Assembly: GCA_013368375.1 (NCBI GenBank)
Contig: JAACJP010000002.1
Location: 1,736,001 to 1,800,000 of the forward strand
From: Tricholomella constricta
Taxonomy: Eukaryota; Basidiomycota; Agaricomycetes; Agaricales; Lyophyllaceae
Reading direction: 5' to 3'
DNA length: 64,000 nt
Shown: positions 1 through 10,763 of the stretch, piece after piece
Numbering within the stretch: position 1 is the stretch's first letter
How the letters are laid out: every line of letters starts with the position of its first letter
Notes under the pieces: generated by a model
What the model was told of the DNA's origin: nothing
Databases searched by the model: none
Seen by the model: only the letters and a program-made list of their open reading frames with translations
Position numbers and translations under genes: made by a program

Positions 1-954
1 TGGCATGGGGCTCAACCTGTACGTGACTGCCCGTCCTCCACCACTAGCATTAAACTCTTTATCAGTAAAATTCGGCGTATCATCTTCGAAGCTGTTCGCA
101 AATGGGATGGTGTCAGGGATCGTCCACTATCCACCTCCCAAACCAAACAGATTGCAGGTCGCGCAGGTCGATATGGGCTCCACGGCAACGAACAGCCCGG
201 GGGGTTCACCACGGCCCTTTTCCCCGCTGATGTCGACTTCATCCGCCAGAAACTCGCCCTCAACATCCCACCGCTTCCCTTCGCGCGCATTGGGCCTACG
301 AAAGAAAGCTTCGCTGCCCTCTTCACCGCGATGCCGCCAGACTGCTCGACACATGCGATCTTTGACGCGCACCAATACATTTCCCGGCTGCCGCCGATCC
401 TCCGGTTCTCAGAGATGGGCGAGGAACGCCTGCGCGAGATGTGTGACTTCGTGGATAGTCGCGGCGCGGGGCTGCCTGTCGCCGACCGTCTCACGCTCGT
501 GCAGGCGCCCATCCCGTGGCGCGACGCTACATGCCTCGAAATTATCTCCCGCTTCGTAAAGATGCTCAGGGACGACATGAATGTGGACCTCGTCAAGACA
601 CTGCACGAGACGGACTTCATGGTGAATCTTGAGCTGATCGAGAACAAAATGAACGGCAACGCGAGGTCACGCACGAGTTCGGAGATGCTTGCGTCACTCG
701 AGTCGTTCCATAAAGCGCTCGTGGTGTATGTGTGGATGAGCTTCCGCCAGCCGGTGGCGTGGAATCAGCATACGGAGGTGGCGGAGCTGAAGGACCGGGT
801 AGAGAAGGCGCTGGAATGGACGTTGCAGGCGCTCACAAAGAACCAACCTAGGCATTGGAAGGAGCATCTGAACACCCAGCGGAACGAGAGGACGATTCCG
901 TACCGCAACCTTAGACAGCTAAAGACGGAGCAGGCACTTGCAGCTTCCGCATAA
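1..954 (+). CDS. SUV3: SUV3-like mitochondrial ATP-dependent RNA helicase, C-terminal part (gene runs off the left edge)
   Basis: SUV3 is the helicase of the mitochondrial RNA degradosome: it unwinds RNA with ATP for exonucleolytic decay. The window opens in the second RecA-like domain. Exon end at 2-18 reads GMGLN plus two bases; a 47-nt GT-AG intron (19-65) follows and exon 66-954 continues in frame as KIRRIIFEAVRKWDG, then the arginine-finger motif QIAGRAGRYG at about 154-183. The SUV3-specific C-terminal region follows (LPPILRFSEMGEERL near 388), and the protein ends at a TAA at 952-954. Mitochondrial location and the PNPase/Dss1 partnership are family knowledge; no targeting peptide can be seen because the 5' half is missing. 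The DEAD/DEVH-containing first domain lies outside the window. Confidence 0.88.
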   Translation, partial: WHGAQPVRDCPSSTTSIKLFISKIRRIIFEAVRKWDGVRDRPLSTSQTKQIAGRAGRYGLHGNEQPGGFTTALFPADVDFIRQKLALNIPPLPFARIGPTKESFAALFTAMPPDCSTHAIFDAHQYISRLPPILRFSEMGEERLREMCDFVDSRGAGLPVADRLTLVQAPIPWRDATCLEIISRFVKMLRDDMNVDLVKTLHETDFMVNLELIENKMNGNARSRTSSEMLASLESFHKALVVYVWMSFRQPVAWNQHTEVAELKDRVEKALEWTLQALTKNQPRHWKEHLNTQRNERTIPYRNLRQLKTEQALAASA

Positions 955-1661
955 TTTACTCACTAACTATATGTATAGACCCCTACTCGCAGTCATACAG
1001 TATCATATGGATTAATGGCGTTTTAAACGCGTGTTGATGTCCTCAGGGGCAATGGTGGTAATCACGAAGGTTGGACGCTTCCTCTGATTGTTTCCTCGAC
1101 CTTCAAGCTTCAAGTGTCAACGGCAATTAATAATTCGAGCATCCTCGATTCCTAGACAAAGGACAACGTCAGTTCGTTGATGATGGTATCCAGCTCCTTG
1201 AACTAGAGATAAAATAGGTCTAACTCGAAATTCTGTAAGTATGTGAGCGTCTGGTCCTTCCAATTAACAACGGAGGCCTAAACACCTGTATTGATTTTCT
1301 AGCTACGGTCTGATATATTTCTTCCCATTTTTCTGGAGTACGCCCAGCCAGCGTATCGCCCTCAGCAGGGTCTATTGAATATCACTATCACCCAAACTTG
1401 GATGACAATGGCAACAGACGACGTTGACGTCGATACTTACGTTTGGTTGGCTTTGCATTACCCAAGCTCCTTTCAACTTCCATCACGATTGTGACCTTTT
1501 AAAAGGAAAGCTCAAGCAATTCGACTTTTTATTCTTCCCTCAACTCGACGCCCCGCTGTGCAGGAATATCGCTCGCTTACTCCAATTTTCGCGGCAGGCT
1601 CCCACGAAATATTCATCTTCCAACAGGAAACCGCCATCTTACTGAACGACAGAAATCAACC
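955..1661. other. intergenic, no supported gene
   Basis: About 700 bp between the SUV3 stop and the next ORF. A 73-codon ORF at 1424-1645 has no recognisable feature. The stretch probably holds the 3' UTR of SUV3 and the promoter of the small secreted protein. Confidence 0.5.
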
Positions 1662-2186
1662 ATGATTACCTCCACTCTTTTCACCCTCCTCGCCGCCCTT
1701 ATTATTTCCTTCGCCACCTTTACCAGCGCCCTGCCAACAATCGCAGGCGCATCTGCGAACTCCGTTGCTCTCAAAGCGCCCACGCCCGGGCCGCGCAGCC
1801 TCCTGGGGCGCTCTTATCTCCGCCATAATCTCGCCCTTGCCAATGTCCTCTCCAGAGTCATCCTGCCGACGGTAGATGAGTTCTCAGGGCGCGCAGACCG
1901 TTTTGAGGTCCTTCAGCGCAGACGCGCAGCTCGTAGGTCCATTGCACGCGGCTTGAAGGTTCACGCGCAAGACCATGGGGACGCGGGAAACAATCTGCTA
2001 TCTAACCACACGATCGTCGCGTCCTCTGTGCAGCATCCGGTGCCACCGACAGAGCCGCGTATGTCGTCGCAGTTCCAGGCACCCCTGGCCGTCACCACCC
2101 CGCCGGGCCCACATCCCACGCGCGTCGGTAACATGAAGCACCATGCGCAGAAGAACGTTGCTGCGATCAAGGCGAGGTCGCTTTAA
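1662..2186 (+). CDS. small secreted protein, 174 aa, unknown function
   Basis: Uninterrupted ORF starting at an ATG in good context (CAACCATGA). Residues 1-24 form a classic signal peptide: a short N-terminus, a long hydrophobic core (LFTLLAALIISFATF) and a small-residue cleavage region near TSALP. The remainder is basic and Pro/Arg-rich, with one N-glycosylation sequon (NHT, about residue 115), several Arg-Arg pairs that could be Kex2-type processing sites, and no cysteine pattern. I do not recognise a family. Secretion is inferred from the signal peptide only. It could be a small secreted protein of the kind common in wood-decay and mycorrhizal fungi, or a chance ORF. Confidence 0.5.
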   Translation: MITSTLFTLLAALIISFATFTSALPTIAGASANSVALKAPTPGPRSLLGRSYLRHNLALANVLSRVILPTVDEFSGRADRFEVLQRRRAARRSIARGLKVHAQDHGDAGNNLLSNHTIVASSVQHPVPPTEPRMSSQFQAPLAVTTPPGPHPTRVGNMKHHAQKNVAAIKARSL

Positions 2187-4975
2187 CGGCGGAACGGAAT
2201 TCCACCATAATCCGCTGATTTCATCATCCCTTCGACTGCGCATCCGACTGTTCCTTCGACGCCTACTTTTGCCACCTTGTTTCCTGCTTCCCATTCCCTA
2301 GTTGGGCTCGCCCCTTTTGTCAACGTCATTTCAACCTCATAAAGACCTCGTTTCCCTTGGGAACTGGAGCAGCCCCAGTCGCGAAAAAAAAAACAGGGCT
2401 TCTCGACATTCTACTATTGATCGCATCGCATGCACACTCTATCTTCTTGGGCTTTGTCGAATCACAAAATTTTTCATCCGTAGCCCAGAGCACTCAGGAT
2501 GGCAGGTTTTCTATCTCTACCTACGCGCGCAACACTGCACATCATTCTACGTAAAATTCGCTTTTGGGTACGAATACCTCTGTAGTATTAGTGACCGCGT
2601 TCCATATCTTGTACGAGTACATCGTTTACTTTTGTATCCCCCACACTCTGAAATTCAATCAGCTCTGTACTTACTTTTTCAAACCGACTCAGTGAGTGAG
2701 TTGTCTACGAATGTGGGGGACCGAATGATCTCAAGGCCTGGCGAGAGGAAGGTACAAAGTTTTTCCGAAAGACCGCGGAGTTGCAAAAATGTGTGACTGA
2801 TGGATCTTGTGACGGTGTTGGTGACTTGGAACAACTTGCCATTTCTCTGAGCCAGCCGCAGCTCATGTTCAACTTGTGCATTGAAAGGCCTTCCGGTAGT
2901 TCTCAAGGCTGTACGGAAATTACCACCGTATCTCCTTTCAATGGCGTCTATGGAACGGTCGAATCGGCCTCGCTGGGACATCATCGCCCTAATACACTGC
3001 CTCAGTGTCATTGGGTTCGTCGAAGTTGATATGTTTGACTTTCCGGATCTCTTGCCCAGACATTCAAGTTGTACTCAAAAAACGCAGGCCATGGTTTTTC
3101 TTCGTAGAGGTATCCTTTTCATTGAAACATCATTTCTTATGCCCTTCAATTCTAGGTATCGTGGATGATATTCCGAATAAAAAACTCCCGCAGAAGAAAG
3201 TTGAGTACACTTTGGACTGACTAGTTTATGGCTAGCTCTTCTTCGAGAAGGTGGGGCTTCTGCTGATCTTCACCGATGTGTATATCTTCGCCGTCTCTAA
3301 AACAGTGAACGCGTTTCAGACAGAATGGTATTGTTTTTCGCGCACGAGTGAGTCAGCAACGGAAGCTTATTGCTTTTTGTGCGAGCAGCTGACGTTCCTT
3401 CAGTATATCACATCGGTACATTGCAGTGCCTCCGGGGCTAAGTTCGATCCAAGGACGCGGGGAACTGGAGTCATCGAGCACCCATGTCTGCTGATACGTT
3501 TGTCCCCCATTTCTCTATGAAGGCTGTTACAAGGTTTCGATTCGACATATCTTTGGAGACACGATCGCACCCCCGTTCGACGCCGTGTCTTCGTTCGCTC
3601 CAAAAGGTACGTTCTTTCCAGCCAATGAGAAAACTTTACTAGGTCAGTATCGAGCGAGCTAATCTTTCTAACAGCAGATACTTCGAATGTGCGCAGTCTG
3701 CAACGTCAAAGTTCCGATTTGCCGGCTTCGATTTGTCGGTCGCAAGGCAGTGAGTCGCTCTGTGAATCTGGTCTCATGATGACCAAATATCTCCACAGCA
3801 AGTGGCAATGAAGACTCAGGCTGTGATTCATTCATTCATTCGGTACGTTGCGGCTCGAAAGGAGCCGGCGAGTGACGTTTATGAATCAGAACGTCCATGC
3901 GAAAGGTAGGCGTCTCTTCAGTTGGATTGGTAATGATCCAGCTTTGGCTTTGCGAAAATTTTTGGGACAAGTGATGAAGTAGTTTCAAAAGCGTTCTAAA
4001 TTAGCAGATGACGCTCCTTCAACTGGCTGCAACGCCGTGGTCCTTTCAATTGAACCATGTGAGATCGTTCAGCGGCTTTCGATCTTCGCCCTCTCACAGA
4101 GTTTCTTCCAGTCAAGTTAAGATAAAAAGCAGGTCTTACGTCGTTCTTGGCAAAATCGTTCGAACGAGGTCATCCAGAGAAGTCCGCAGACAGCATACAT
4201 AAAAGAAAGAGCTAACTCCTCTCGTTGGCATGCGTTCGTAAGGAAAATTTGCAGCGCAGATTACGCGTCAGTCAACAGACTCCGCTCGATGCCAGATGAA
4301 TAACGATGTGACTCGATATCTGGTCTTCATATCGGATATCTACACAGCCATGATCGCAGCATACAATCCCACTCAACCATCCCAAATACTCCGGTTTGAG
4401 CTGGGTTCTCGAGAGAGTTCAACGCACGGCGCTCCTTTCAATGTAAAACGGGGCCCCACAGGTGCTCATGGATGTCCATAGAACCTTCGAGATGTTATCG
4501 CGAATAGCCTCCGGGCTTTCCCAAAATTCGTTCAACGGAAATCGACACCCCCGGAAGTTAAACAGACAAGCTATACCCTTTACCCTACCTCCTAACGGCC
4601 ATTGGACTAGTCCTTGACGAGTCATCTACTGAAAGCCATGCTCAAACCTGGTCGACTCGTGGCTCCATTGGATGCGAAGGAGTCTTCTCTACTGTCGTGG
4701 TCTCATAATGACTGCGGACGGTCTGGCCTAATCCTATGGGGAAGGTGCCACTTCGCGCGTCACGGTCGATATTCGCGCCACAGCCATTCAGATCCTTTCC
4801 TAACGATGGAGATTTCCTGTTATCGATGCTATTAGTCTAGGGCTCTGACAAATTTGGAGGATGCGCGTTCGGTCTGGCATGCCTGACCTCGATTCCTCGA
4901 TTCATACGTATTGTAAACCGATCGTGTCTTCCCCGAACTTCTCCAATGAAAAGGATTTTATTCTCTTTGCATCGT
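2187..4975. other. gene-poor stretch with intron-like signals, no supported gene
   Basis: About 2.8 kb. Many short ORFs overlap on both strands. Several good donor/acceptor pairs occur on the plus strand (for example about 3107-3153 and 3606-3673), so a multi-exon gene or its remnant may exist around 2.9-4.2 kb. No chain of exons gave a recognisable protein. A minus-strand ORF ending at 2679 (ATG at about 3011) has protein-like composition but no family I know. Confidence 0.4.
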
Positions 4976-4983
4976 ATATAAGG
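4975..4983 (+). promoter_or_regulatory. TATA box
   Basis: A perfect TATATAAG lies about 10 bp before the ATG at 4992 and over 300 bp before the second candidate ATG at 5311. If it is used, transcription would start near 5010, which favours a start codon downstream of 4992 for this locus. Confidence 0.4.
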
Positions 4984-4991
4984 CATGGGGC

Positions 4992-5606
4992 ATGGGGGTT
5001 TGTTGGCCTGTTCACAATCTACGCATGGTCACTATGTATACTATGCTTTTATCTTTTATGCTCGCCCTCATTCTCATCATCAAAACTTCACATCCATTCA
5101 GGACGAGACGCGCATCTCGTCCTGAAACCACCACCACCACCCGGAGTGGTCACCCCGCTCGGCGGCTTTACGTAGCCGCCGTTTCGGCACTACCGACTCG
5201 CAGAGCCATTTCGGCTTTTGCTCGTAATTTCGCACGCGCGATCCTTCATGCAGGCATACTGGGCGCTGCGTCCAGTTTCGATCAGGATACTTTCAAAGTC
5301 CACCTTGATATGCAAAGCTGGTTACTCACGACCACTTACATCCTTCTCACGACCTCTTACACCACTCTCAACGACACTCGCACTCCGCCGCTTGCCGCCA
5401 CCATCACTGATGCCGCCGCGGCCGCCCCCATGATATATGACGACTATAACGACGAGCCTGTCAGCTTCGAGCTGCAGCCCGAATTTCAAGTTCAGATGCC
5501 AAGCCCCACTTACCACCATCCCTTCCGACGCTCCTCGGCACCACTCAGCTACCACCCCGACCTTGAACGAGGTCTCGCCCGACCGAGGAGCCGATCCGGT
5601 CCCTGA
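4992..5606 (+). CDS. hypothetical ORF with hydrophobic N-terminus (204 aa)
   Basis: Open frame from ATG 4992 to 5606. Residues about 16-31 (TMLLSFMLALILII) are a membrane segment or signal anchor. A His/Thr/Pro-rich central part and a basic tail follow. The TATA box at 4975 makes this a possible transcription unit, but the expected RNA start lies downstream of this ATG, so the translated product may begin at the in-frame ATG 5311 (98 aa, N-terminus MQSWLLTTTYILLTT). Two GC-rich perfect hairpins sit inside the frame at 5099-5124 and 5160-5181. No family recognised; chance ORF not excluded. Confidence 0.3.
   Translation: MGVCWPVHNLRMVTMYTMLLSFMLALILIIKTSHPFRTRRASRPETTTTTRSGHPARRLYVAAVSALPTRRAISAFARNFARAILHAGILGAASSFDQDTFKVHLDMQSWLLTTTYILLTTSYTTLNDTRTPPLAATITDAAAAAPMIYDDYNDEPVSFELQPEFQVQMPSPTYHHPFRRSSAPLSYHPDLERGLARPRSRSGP
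5099..5181. repeat. pair of perfect hairpins with 6-nt loops
   Basis: Hairpin 1: CAGGACGAGA (5099-5108), loop CGCGCA, TCTCGTCCTG (5115-5124), a 10-bp perfect stem. Hairpin 2: CGGCGGCT (5160-5167), loop TTACGT, AGCCGCCG (5174-5181), an 8-bp perfect stem. They are 35 bp apart. Function is unknown. Confidence 0.6.
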
Positions 5607-5775
5607 AGGGTTAGATAGGAAACCGAGCCCACGGCCGCCAGCTACCATGAGCGGTGCGGGCGGCGCGCTAGTCGATGGATGGATGGATGTAAATCAGAGA
5701 GAAAGAGAAGATGGGGGGAATCTATTTTCGCACATGAGAACACCTTTTACTTCTGTTTGTAAAGATGTACACTAG

Positions 5776-6947
5776 CAATGTAAATAGCTACGGACCGGTA
5801 TCGGAGTCCTTGTCAAACAAGTGCTGTGAAAGATCACGCTGTACTGCCTTGTGCGAGCAAACTACGCATTTCGCGCAAAGCGTCCAATTTAGTTCTCGGG
5901 GCAATCAATTATGACTCGCAGTGTCGATGCACTGGTCAGGCGCTAAAAGTAATAATTGATAACGAGTGCGCATCGGGAAAGCAACGCAGATAAGCCACGC
6001 GCGTGAGACGGTGCTACGCAAGATACAGTGAGCGTTTGGGAAGTCTATCAAGTTAGATCAAGTCACGAAGCACTCGACCGACAAAGCCGATGGCCATGTG
6101 CCGCAGTTGCACTGACTGGCGAAGGACTGTCGAAGAGCTTTCTCGCCCCAATTGACAGCCGATAGGGGAGTTTAGACCTCAAGCACCGCAGACATAGATA
6201 ATATCCTGACGACATCATTCTCAATAGTACGACTGCGGCAAATTGTCAACTTCCGACAGGCTGCATCTAAATGAAGCATACACACCTTTGTCATAGACTC
6301 GGGCCCCTCCAACGAAGCATTGTACTAACATATGGGCTGGGCTTATTGATACTATTTCTCGAGTCAAGGGTGATTATCATCGACAGATCAAGTTCTCGTC
6401 TAGTCCAGATTTGCCAGGTGCGTCCAAGGCGCATCGGCCACCAGAGAGATATCATAATTCGAGCATCAAGTCCAGCAACAACAAGGATATATTCAATAGC
6501 GTGTTGTGTTGGGTATGTACGGACTGCCGGCTCTACTCCTCCTCGAAGAAAGGGTGATCGAGATGAAGCGATGACGAATGAACGTCGAGCGCTAAGACAT
6601 CCAGAGGCTCGATATGCGCGCTACTTTGGCACAAACCAGCCGTAAAAAAATATTAGGCCGTGGGTTGCAATTTGACTTGAGCGCAAGGAAGAAAAAGCAT
6701 CTGAAAAAAAATGTTGGTTTTGTTGGCAGCGACACGTGCCGTGGTGGTCTGTGCGCTTTCAGGGTCCGATAGTCGTTGCGCGGCAAGATAAGGCTGTGCG
6801 TGCCAGCGCGCAGGTCTGTAATGTGGAGGAGTTGCTACAGGTATATGTATAGGTCTGTGCATAACGTCAAGAAGATTGAGAGGAAACAAGGAGATCAAAG
6901 GCTTTACAAGAACATGATATGCTGTCGTCTCATCCTATTATCTTGCC
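5776..6947. other. intergenic, no supported gene
   Basis: About 1.2 kb. ORFs at 6271-6645 (plus) and 6592-6898 (minus) show no domain, signal peptide or convincing splice context. Nothing else was seen. Confidence 0.5.
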
Positions 6948-7235
6948 CTACAACTCATCTCCGACTCGCTTCGACCTTGCTTCCACCTTCTGCACAACAA
7001 CCCTTCCAACCCCATCTGCCTTGCTCAATTTCTCCAGTACATCCTCGCTAACGCGCTGCCATTCGAATTTGGGGACGCTGAAAACCTGAACATCCTCCAG
7101 CTGCCCGGCCTGCCCAACATGAGCGACAGCCGGATGGACCGCCGCGAGCTGTGCGGGCTCCCTGAAGAAAGGCGATGCAGACGAGAGGGTGACGGCGAGG
7201 TATGTATTCAGATCGTAGTTCAAGTTCAACGCCAT
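6948..7235 (-). CDS. small conserved-looking protein, 95 aa, unknown function
   Basis: ATG at 7235 to stop at 6948, single exon. The protein starts MALNLNYDLNTYLAVTLSS and has a soluble, helix-prone C-terminal half (VSEDVLEKLSKADGVGRVVVQ) with balanced composition, better than most chance ORFs here. It is head-to-head with the inositol polyphosphate kinase gene, the two start codons only about 72 bp apart, so a shared promoter would be very compact. I do not recognise the family. The short intergenic distance is also a reason for doubt. Confidence 0.4.
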   Translation of the reverse strand: MALNLNYDLNTYLAVTLSSASPFFREPAQLAAVHPAVAHVGQAGQLEDVQVFSVPKFEWQRVSEDVLEKLSKADGVGRVVVQKVEARSKRVGDEL

Positions 7236-7307
7236 GATCGTGGTTCACAATCAAGAGAGATTAGATCTAAATATCATTATCACGATCACACTGCCTCGAT
7301 TGCTTAT

Positions 7308-8516
7308 ATGACCACTATAATGAGCATGGAGTCCTCAATATCGACTGCGAAGCCTCTGGCGTCCCAGGTCGGCGGGCATGCTGGCGTGCTCACCACGGAA
7401 GATGGCTCGCTCATCATCAAGCCTGCCCTTCCTCTCGAACTCCAATTTTACCAGGCGCTGCAGCAGAATACCGATCTTGAGCCTCTACGCCCATTTATAC
7501 CCAATTTTCTTGGGACTCTCAAGCTAGAAGGCCAACTAGATGAGGCCAAATCTGCAGAGGAGGGAACTATCAGCGTTGCACCCGTGGATGTAGACACGCC
7601 GCAGAAAGATGAGTAATTTGTTTATTTCATATGCTCACCCAACTTACCGCCACATCCCTGTTCCCTCCCTGCGTTCTTTCTTGGTATACAATAAACACAA
7701 TCGATAGTTTTAGAGAACATCTCCCATCCCTTCCTTAAACCCAACATCCTCGATGTGAAGCTCGGCACCGTTCTTTACGATGAGTCCGCCTCACCCGAGA
7801 AGGTCGAGCGGATGATCCAAACCGCAAAGAACACCACCTCCTTCGAGACGGGGATCCGGCTCACAGGATTCCAAGTAAGCATCCCACCCCCTGTCTATAA
7901 TAATCCTTCTATTTTGGGTACTTCTACGACCACGATCTGACACACAAATGCCCCCCGTTTTTCGAAGGTGTACGATAATATCACATCCGAAGCCGTAAAT
8001 ACCCCGAAGTCGTATGGCAAGTCAATCAAGCCCGCAGACCTTCCTGATGGCATTGCGCGATTTTTCCCTGTTGGGGCGCCGCCCGTGCAAGAGGGCGAGG
8101 AACGGTTGCACGGCGCGTCAACGAGTGGGCTCCCGCTGAAGACCCTCCTGCCGATACTTCAGGGTATCCGGGACGAGATCGCGGATATCAAACAGGCGTT
8201 CTCCGAGATTGAGGTGACAATGGCTGGTGGGAGCTTGTTGATTGTGTACGAGGCGGATTGGTTACGTGCGGAAGAGGTCATACGGAAGTTTCTTGAGGAC
8301 GGTGAATGTGAGGACGAAGAAGAGGAAGATGAGGATGAGGACGAGGACGAGGAAGCTGGGAAACGCCAGGGGCCACCTTTTACCGTGAAGCTCATTGACT
8401 TTGCTCATACGCGTTTGGCGCCGGGGACGGGTCCGGACGAGGGGGCGCTGTTGGGGATGAACACTGTCTTGACGTTGATTGACGGGCGCATTGCACAATT
8501 GGAAGAGAACATTTGA
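7308..8516 (+). CDS. inositol polyphosphate multikinase (Arg82/IPMK-type IPK family)
   Basis: IPK-family kinases phosphorylate soluble inositol phosphates (IP3 to IP5); fungal Arg82 also acts in the nucleus in transcription control. Exon 1 (ATG 7308, 7320 or 7326) carries the family N-terminus with QVGGHAG and LELQFYQALQ. Exon 2 (about 7708-7874) has PNILDVKLGT, the PxxxDxKxG inositol-binding signature. Exon 3 (7968-8516) has the GGSLL motif, an acidic insertion (8313-8355, nearly all Glu/Asp) and the C-terminal VKLIDFAHT with following G-D-G residues that complete the ATP/metal site. Intron 2 (7875-7967) is clean GT-AG with phase 0. The exon 1/2 junction does not close: the only good donor (7613) leaves phase 2 and the only AG (7706-7707) needs phase 1. 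The gene may be mis-sequenced, spliced unusually, or broken. Confidence 0.82.
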
Positions 8517-8907
8517 TCTTCACTCTTTAGAGTATTTACTCTGACCATTTTAACAGCATATAACGATCTTGGTCAACATATTGCAGCCCTGCAGACCTTA
8601 CATGTTTTCGAGGCCATAGGGGCACGCACACATCAAACATAGATCACTTTCTTGGCTGCTTTAGTAGAAATAAACAGTCTGATAAGATCTCGATAGGTTG
8701 TCGCCAACTGTCAGCAGTTCTCAATGTTTCCCCGTATGCAGCTGATAAGACCAACGACCGTGCACAATTTCTGTGAAGCACTGTCGGACACGAAAAACAC
8801 CAGGAGCCGACCGTAATAAAAATAGATGACCGAGTCATAATTATTTTTTTGCCACGGCTTGTTTCAATCGGAGCTTTTTTTTTTGTCCCCGCTAGACTCC
8901 ACCGCAC

Positions 8908-10473
8908 ATGTCTCTCCGACTTGAACTTCACGATACCACCATGGAGGCCCAGCCTTTGACGCTTTCTCAGGATACTGAACCGACCCCTTTCAACGAATCT
9001 CCTATACAAAACCTCCCACCCGAACTCCTCGAGGAAATATTCGACCTGTGTGCATCTTCAGACTTGCTCCCGGACCTTTTTCGCACCGAGCGGTGGTTGC
9101 CAAGTCTCCGGTTGGCGTTCTCTCAGGTCTGCTGCAACTGGCGGTCGATCTCCTTAAGCTCACCCCGACTGTGGCGGCGGATTGACATCAGCTTCCCACG
9201 TTTGGCCAAAGAATTTTTAACTCGCTCTGGAACTCGTTCTCTTCAGGTTGTGGCTGAACCTTTGTCTCGGGGAATAAAACTCTGCGATGAAGACCTCAAG
9301 CTACACGCAGGACGAATTACATCATTTGACATCTACTTTCTTGATCGCGGAGAGCTCGTTGACCTATTCAAGGACCTCCAGTCTGATTTAGCCGGCTTGA
9401 CGACATTGTCCTTGAAAGACGACGATACAATTTACGCTGGGACTACCTTCATACACCTTCCGCCCCTTGTGCATGTCAAAAAATTAGAACTCCACAATGT
9501 GTCCATCCCTTGGCATACATGTTCTGGAGGGAGTTTGACATCCCTAATTCTAAGGGGGCTGGAGCCGGATCTGTTGACCGTGTCACAACTTTACGACATA
9601 TTCCACTGCTCTCCGAAGCTGGAATACATAGAATTAAAGCATATATGGACTGACCCCTTTTCCCGTGTTGACGGTCAACCTCCCTCCCCTGCCTCGCTTC
9701 CCCACCTCCACAAATTGACTCTTCAAGCACCGGGGCATTTCATTTACGACATCCTTTCTGGAATATCATTACCACCAGATACTCGCATCGAGATTACGCA
9801 TACTCGCTCCGACATTGCGCCTGACAGCAACGACAAAATATCATCTCTCACCCCCCTTACCCGTAGCCCCTCTTACGTCCTTCATTCCGAACTGACAACC
9901 CTCCGCATCGGGGACGACATGATTCGCTTGCTCACGGAAGGCGCTCAACCATGGTCAGAGGAGCCTGCCGACACACGCTTCAGCTTTTCTTCCGATTATC
10001 TCCACCCCCAATTCTTCTTTCACACAGCCCATACGATGTTCTTCCACCTATCGCACTTTAGGACGTTGGAACTGGGGAAGCATCTCATCTCGCCTATCCC
10101 TTCGGGGTACATTGTGGAATTTCTGGCATACGCGACCAACCTCGAGACTCTCCGGATTGCGCGGACTGACTTGCATCAACTCTCCGAGGCGCTATCGCAG
10201 CCTCGGCCACCACCGGCGGCCGTCGGGGATGGGGATCTGGGAATGGGAACACAGAGTCGGCTTGTCTGCCCGAATTTACGAAGGATCCTGCTAGGTTACG
10301 AGGGCAGGTGGCCTTTCAGTGAGATACTGCTGAGGCACATCGTAGATATTGCACGCGTGCGTCATGAAGCGTCAATCCCACTCGCAGTCGTCGAGTTGAA
10401 TGTGAAACCCAAGGGAACCATGAAGCTTATGGAGGAGTTGAGGAGATATGTGGCTCGTGTTGTCGAGTTATAG
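8908..10473 (+). CDS. F-box-like protein with C-terminal leucine-rich region (521 aa)
   Basis: Single exon from ATG 8908. An F-box-like domain spans about residues 34-84 (NLPPELLEEIFDLCA ... LAFSQVCCNWRSISLSSPRLWRRID), the pattern that binds Skp1 in SCF ubiquitin ligases. The rest is a degenerate leucine-rich repeat region of the kind found in the very large Agaricomycete F-box families, with recurring L-x-x-L-x-L segments (LTTLSLKD, LTSLILRG, LETLRIARTD). Substrate is unknown. It is a distant paralogue of the F-box gene at 15953-17455: both share LPxEILEEIF, VSIPWH, a PWSxxPAD motif and NLETLRIA. Lack of introns is common in this family. Confidence 0.85.
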   Translation: MSLRLELHDTTMEAQPLTLSQDTEPTPFNESPIQNLPPELLEEIFDLCASSDLLPDLFRTERWLPSLRLAFSQVCCNWRSISLSSPRLWRRIDISFPRLAKEFLTRSGTRSLQVVAEPLSRGIKLCDEDLKLHAGRITSFDIYFLDRGELVDLFKDLQSDLAGLTTLSLKDDDTIYAGTTFIHLPPLVHVKKLELHNVSIPWHTCSGGSLTSLILRGLEPDLLTVSQLYDIFHCSPKLEYIELKHIWTDPFSRVDGQPPSPASLPHLHKLTLQAPGHFIYDILSGISLPPDTRIEITHTRSDIAPDSNDKISSLTPLTRSPSYVLHSELTTLRIGDDMIRLLTEGAQPWSEEPADTRFSFSSDYLHPQFFFHTAHTMFFHLSHFRTLELGKHLISPIPSGYIVEFLAYATNLETLRIARTDLHQLSEALSQPRPPPAAVGDGDLGMGTQSRLVCPNLRRILLGYEGRWPFSEILLRHIVDIARVRHEASIPLAVVELNVKPKGTMKLMEELRRYVARVVEL

Positions 10474-10763
10474 TCTATCCACACAAGGTGGGTATATGCG
10501 ATCGTTGGACGATGCTAGTACTAACATGTTACCTTGTATGCAGAAATTATATTTTACAATGTATAGAAGACCGTATAACAAGGTATTTGGCGATGTAAAG
10601 GGATCGGCATCTCACGAATCAGTCATCACACCTTTATACGCAACGATGTGCGTGGGTGTTCTAGTGTCTCCTGAGTCCCGTTCCGATTTGACATTGCGAC
10701 TGCTACTGCGATTGGCGATGGCTGGGAAAGCTCACAGCTGAAGCTGGGATCCGTGGTTCCGTC

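Noticed and set aside
12..674. Long minus-strand ORF over the SUV3 exon
   Set aside because: Shadow of the helicase reading frame; composition is Ser/Arg-rich antisense and the plus frame has clear family motifs.
2679..3011. Minus-strand ORF with protein-like sequence (MTLRQCIRAMMSQRGRFDRS)
   Set aside because: Has an ATG and plausible composition, but no family, no flanking exons that extend it, and it overlaps equally plausible plus-strand frames.
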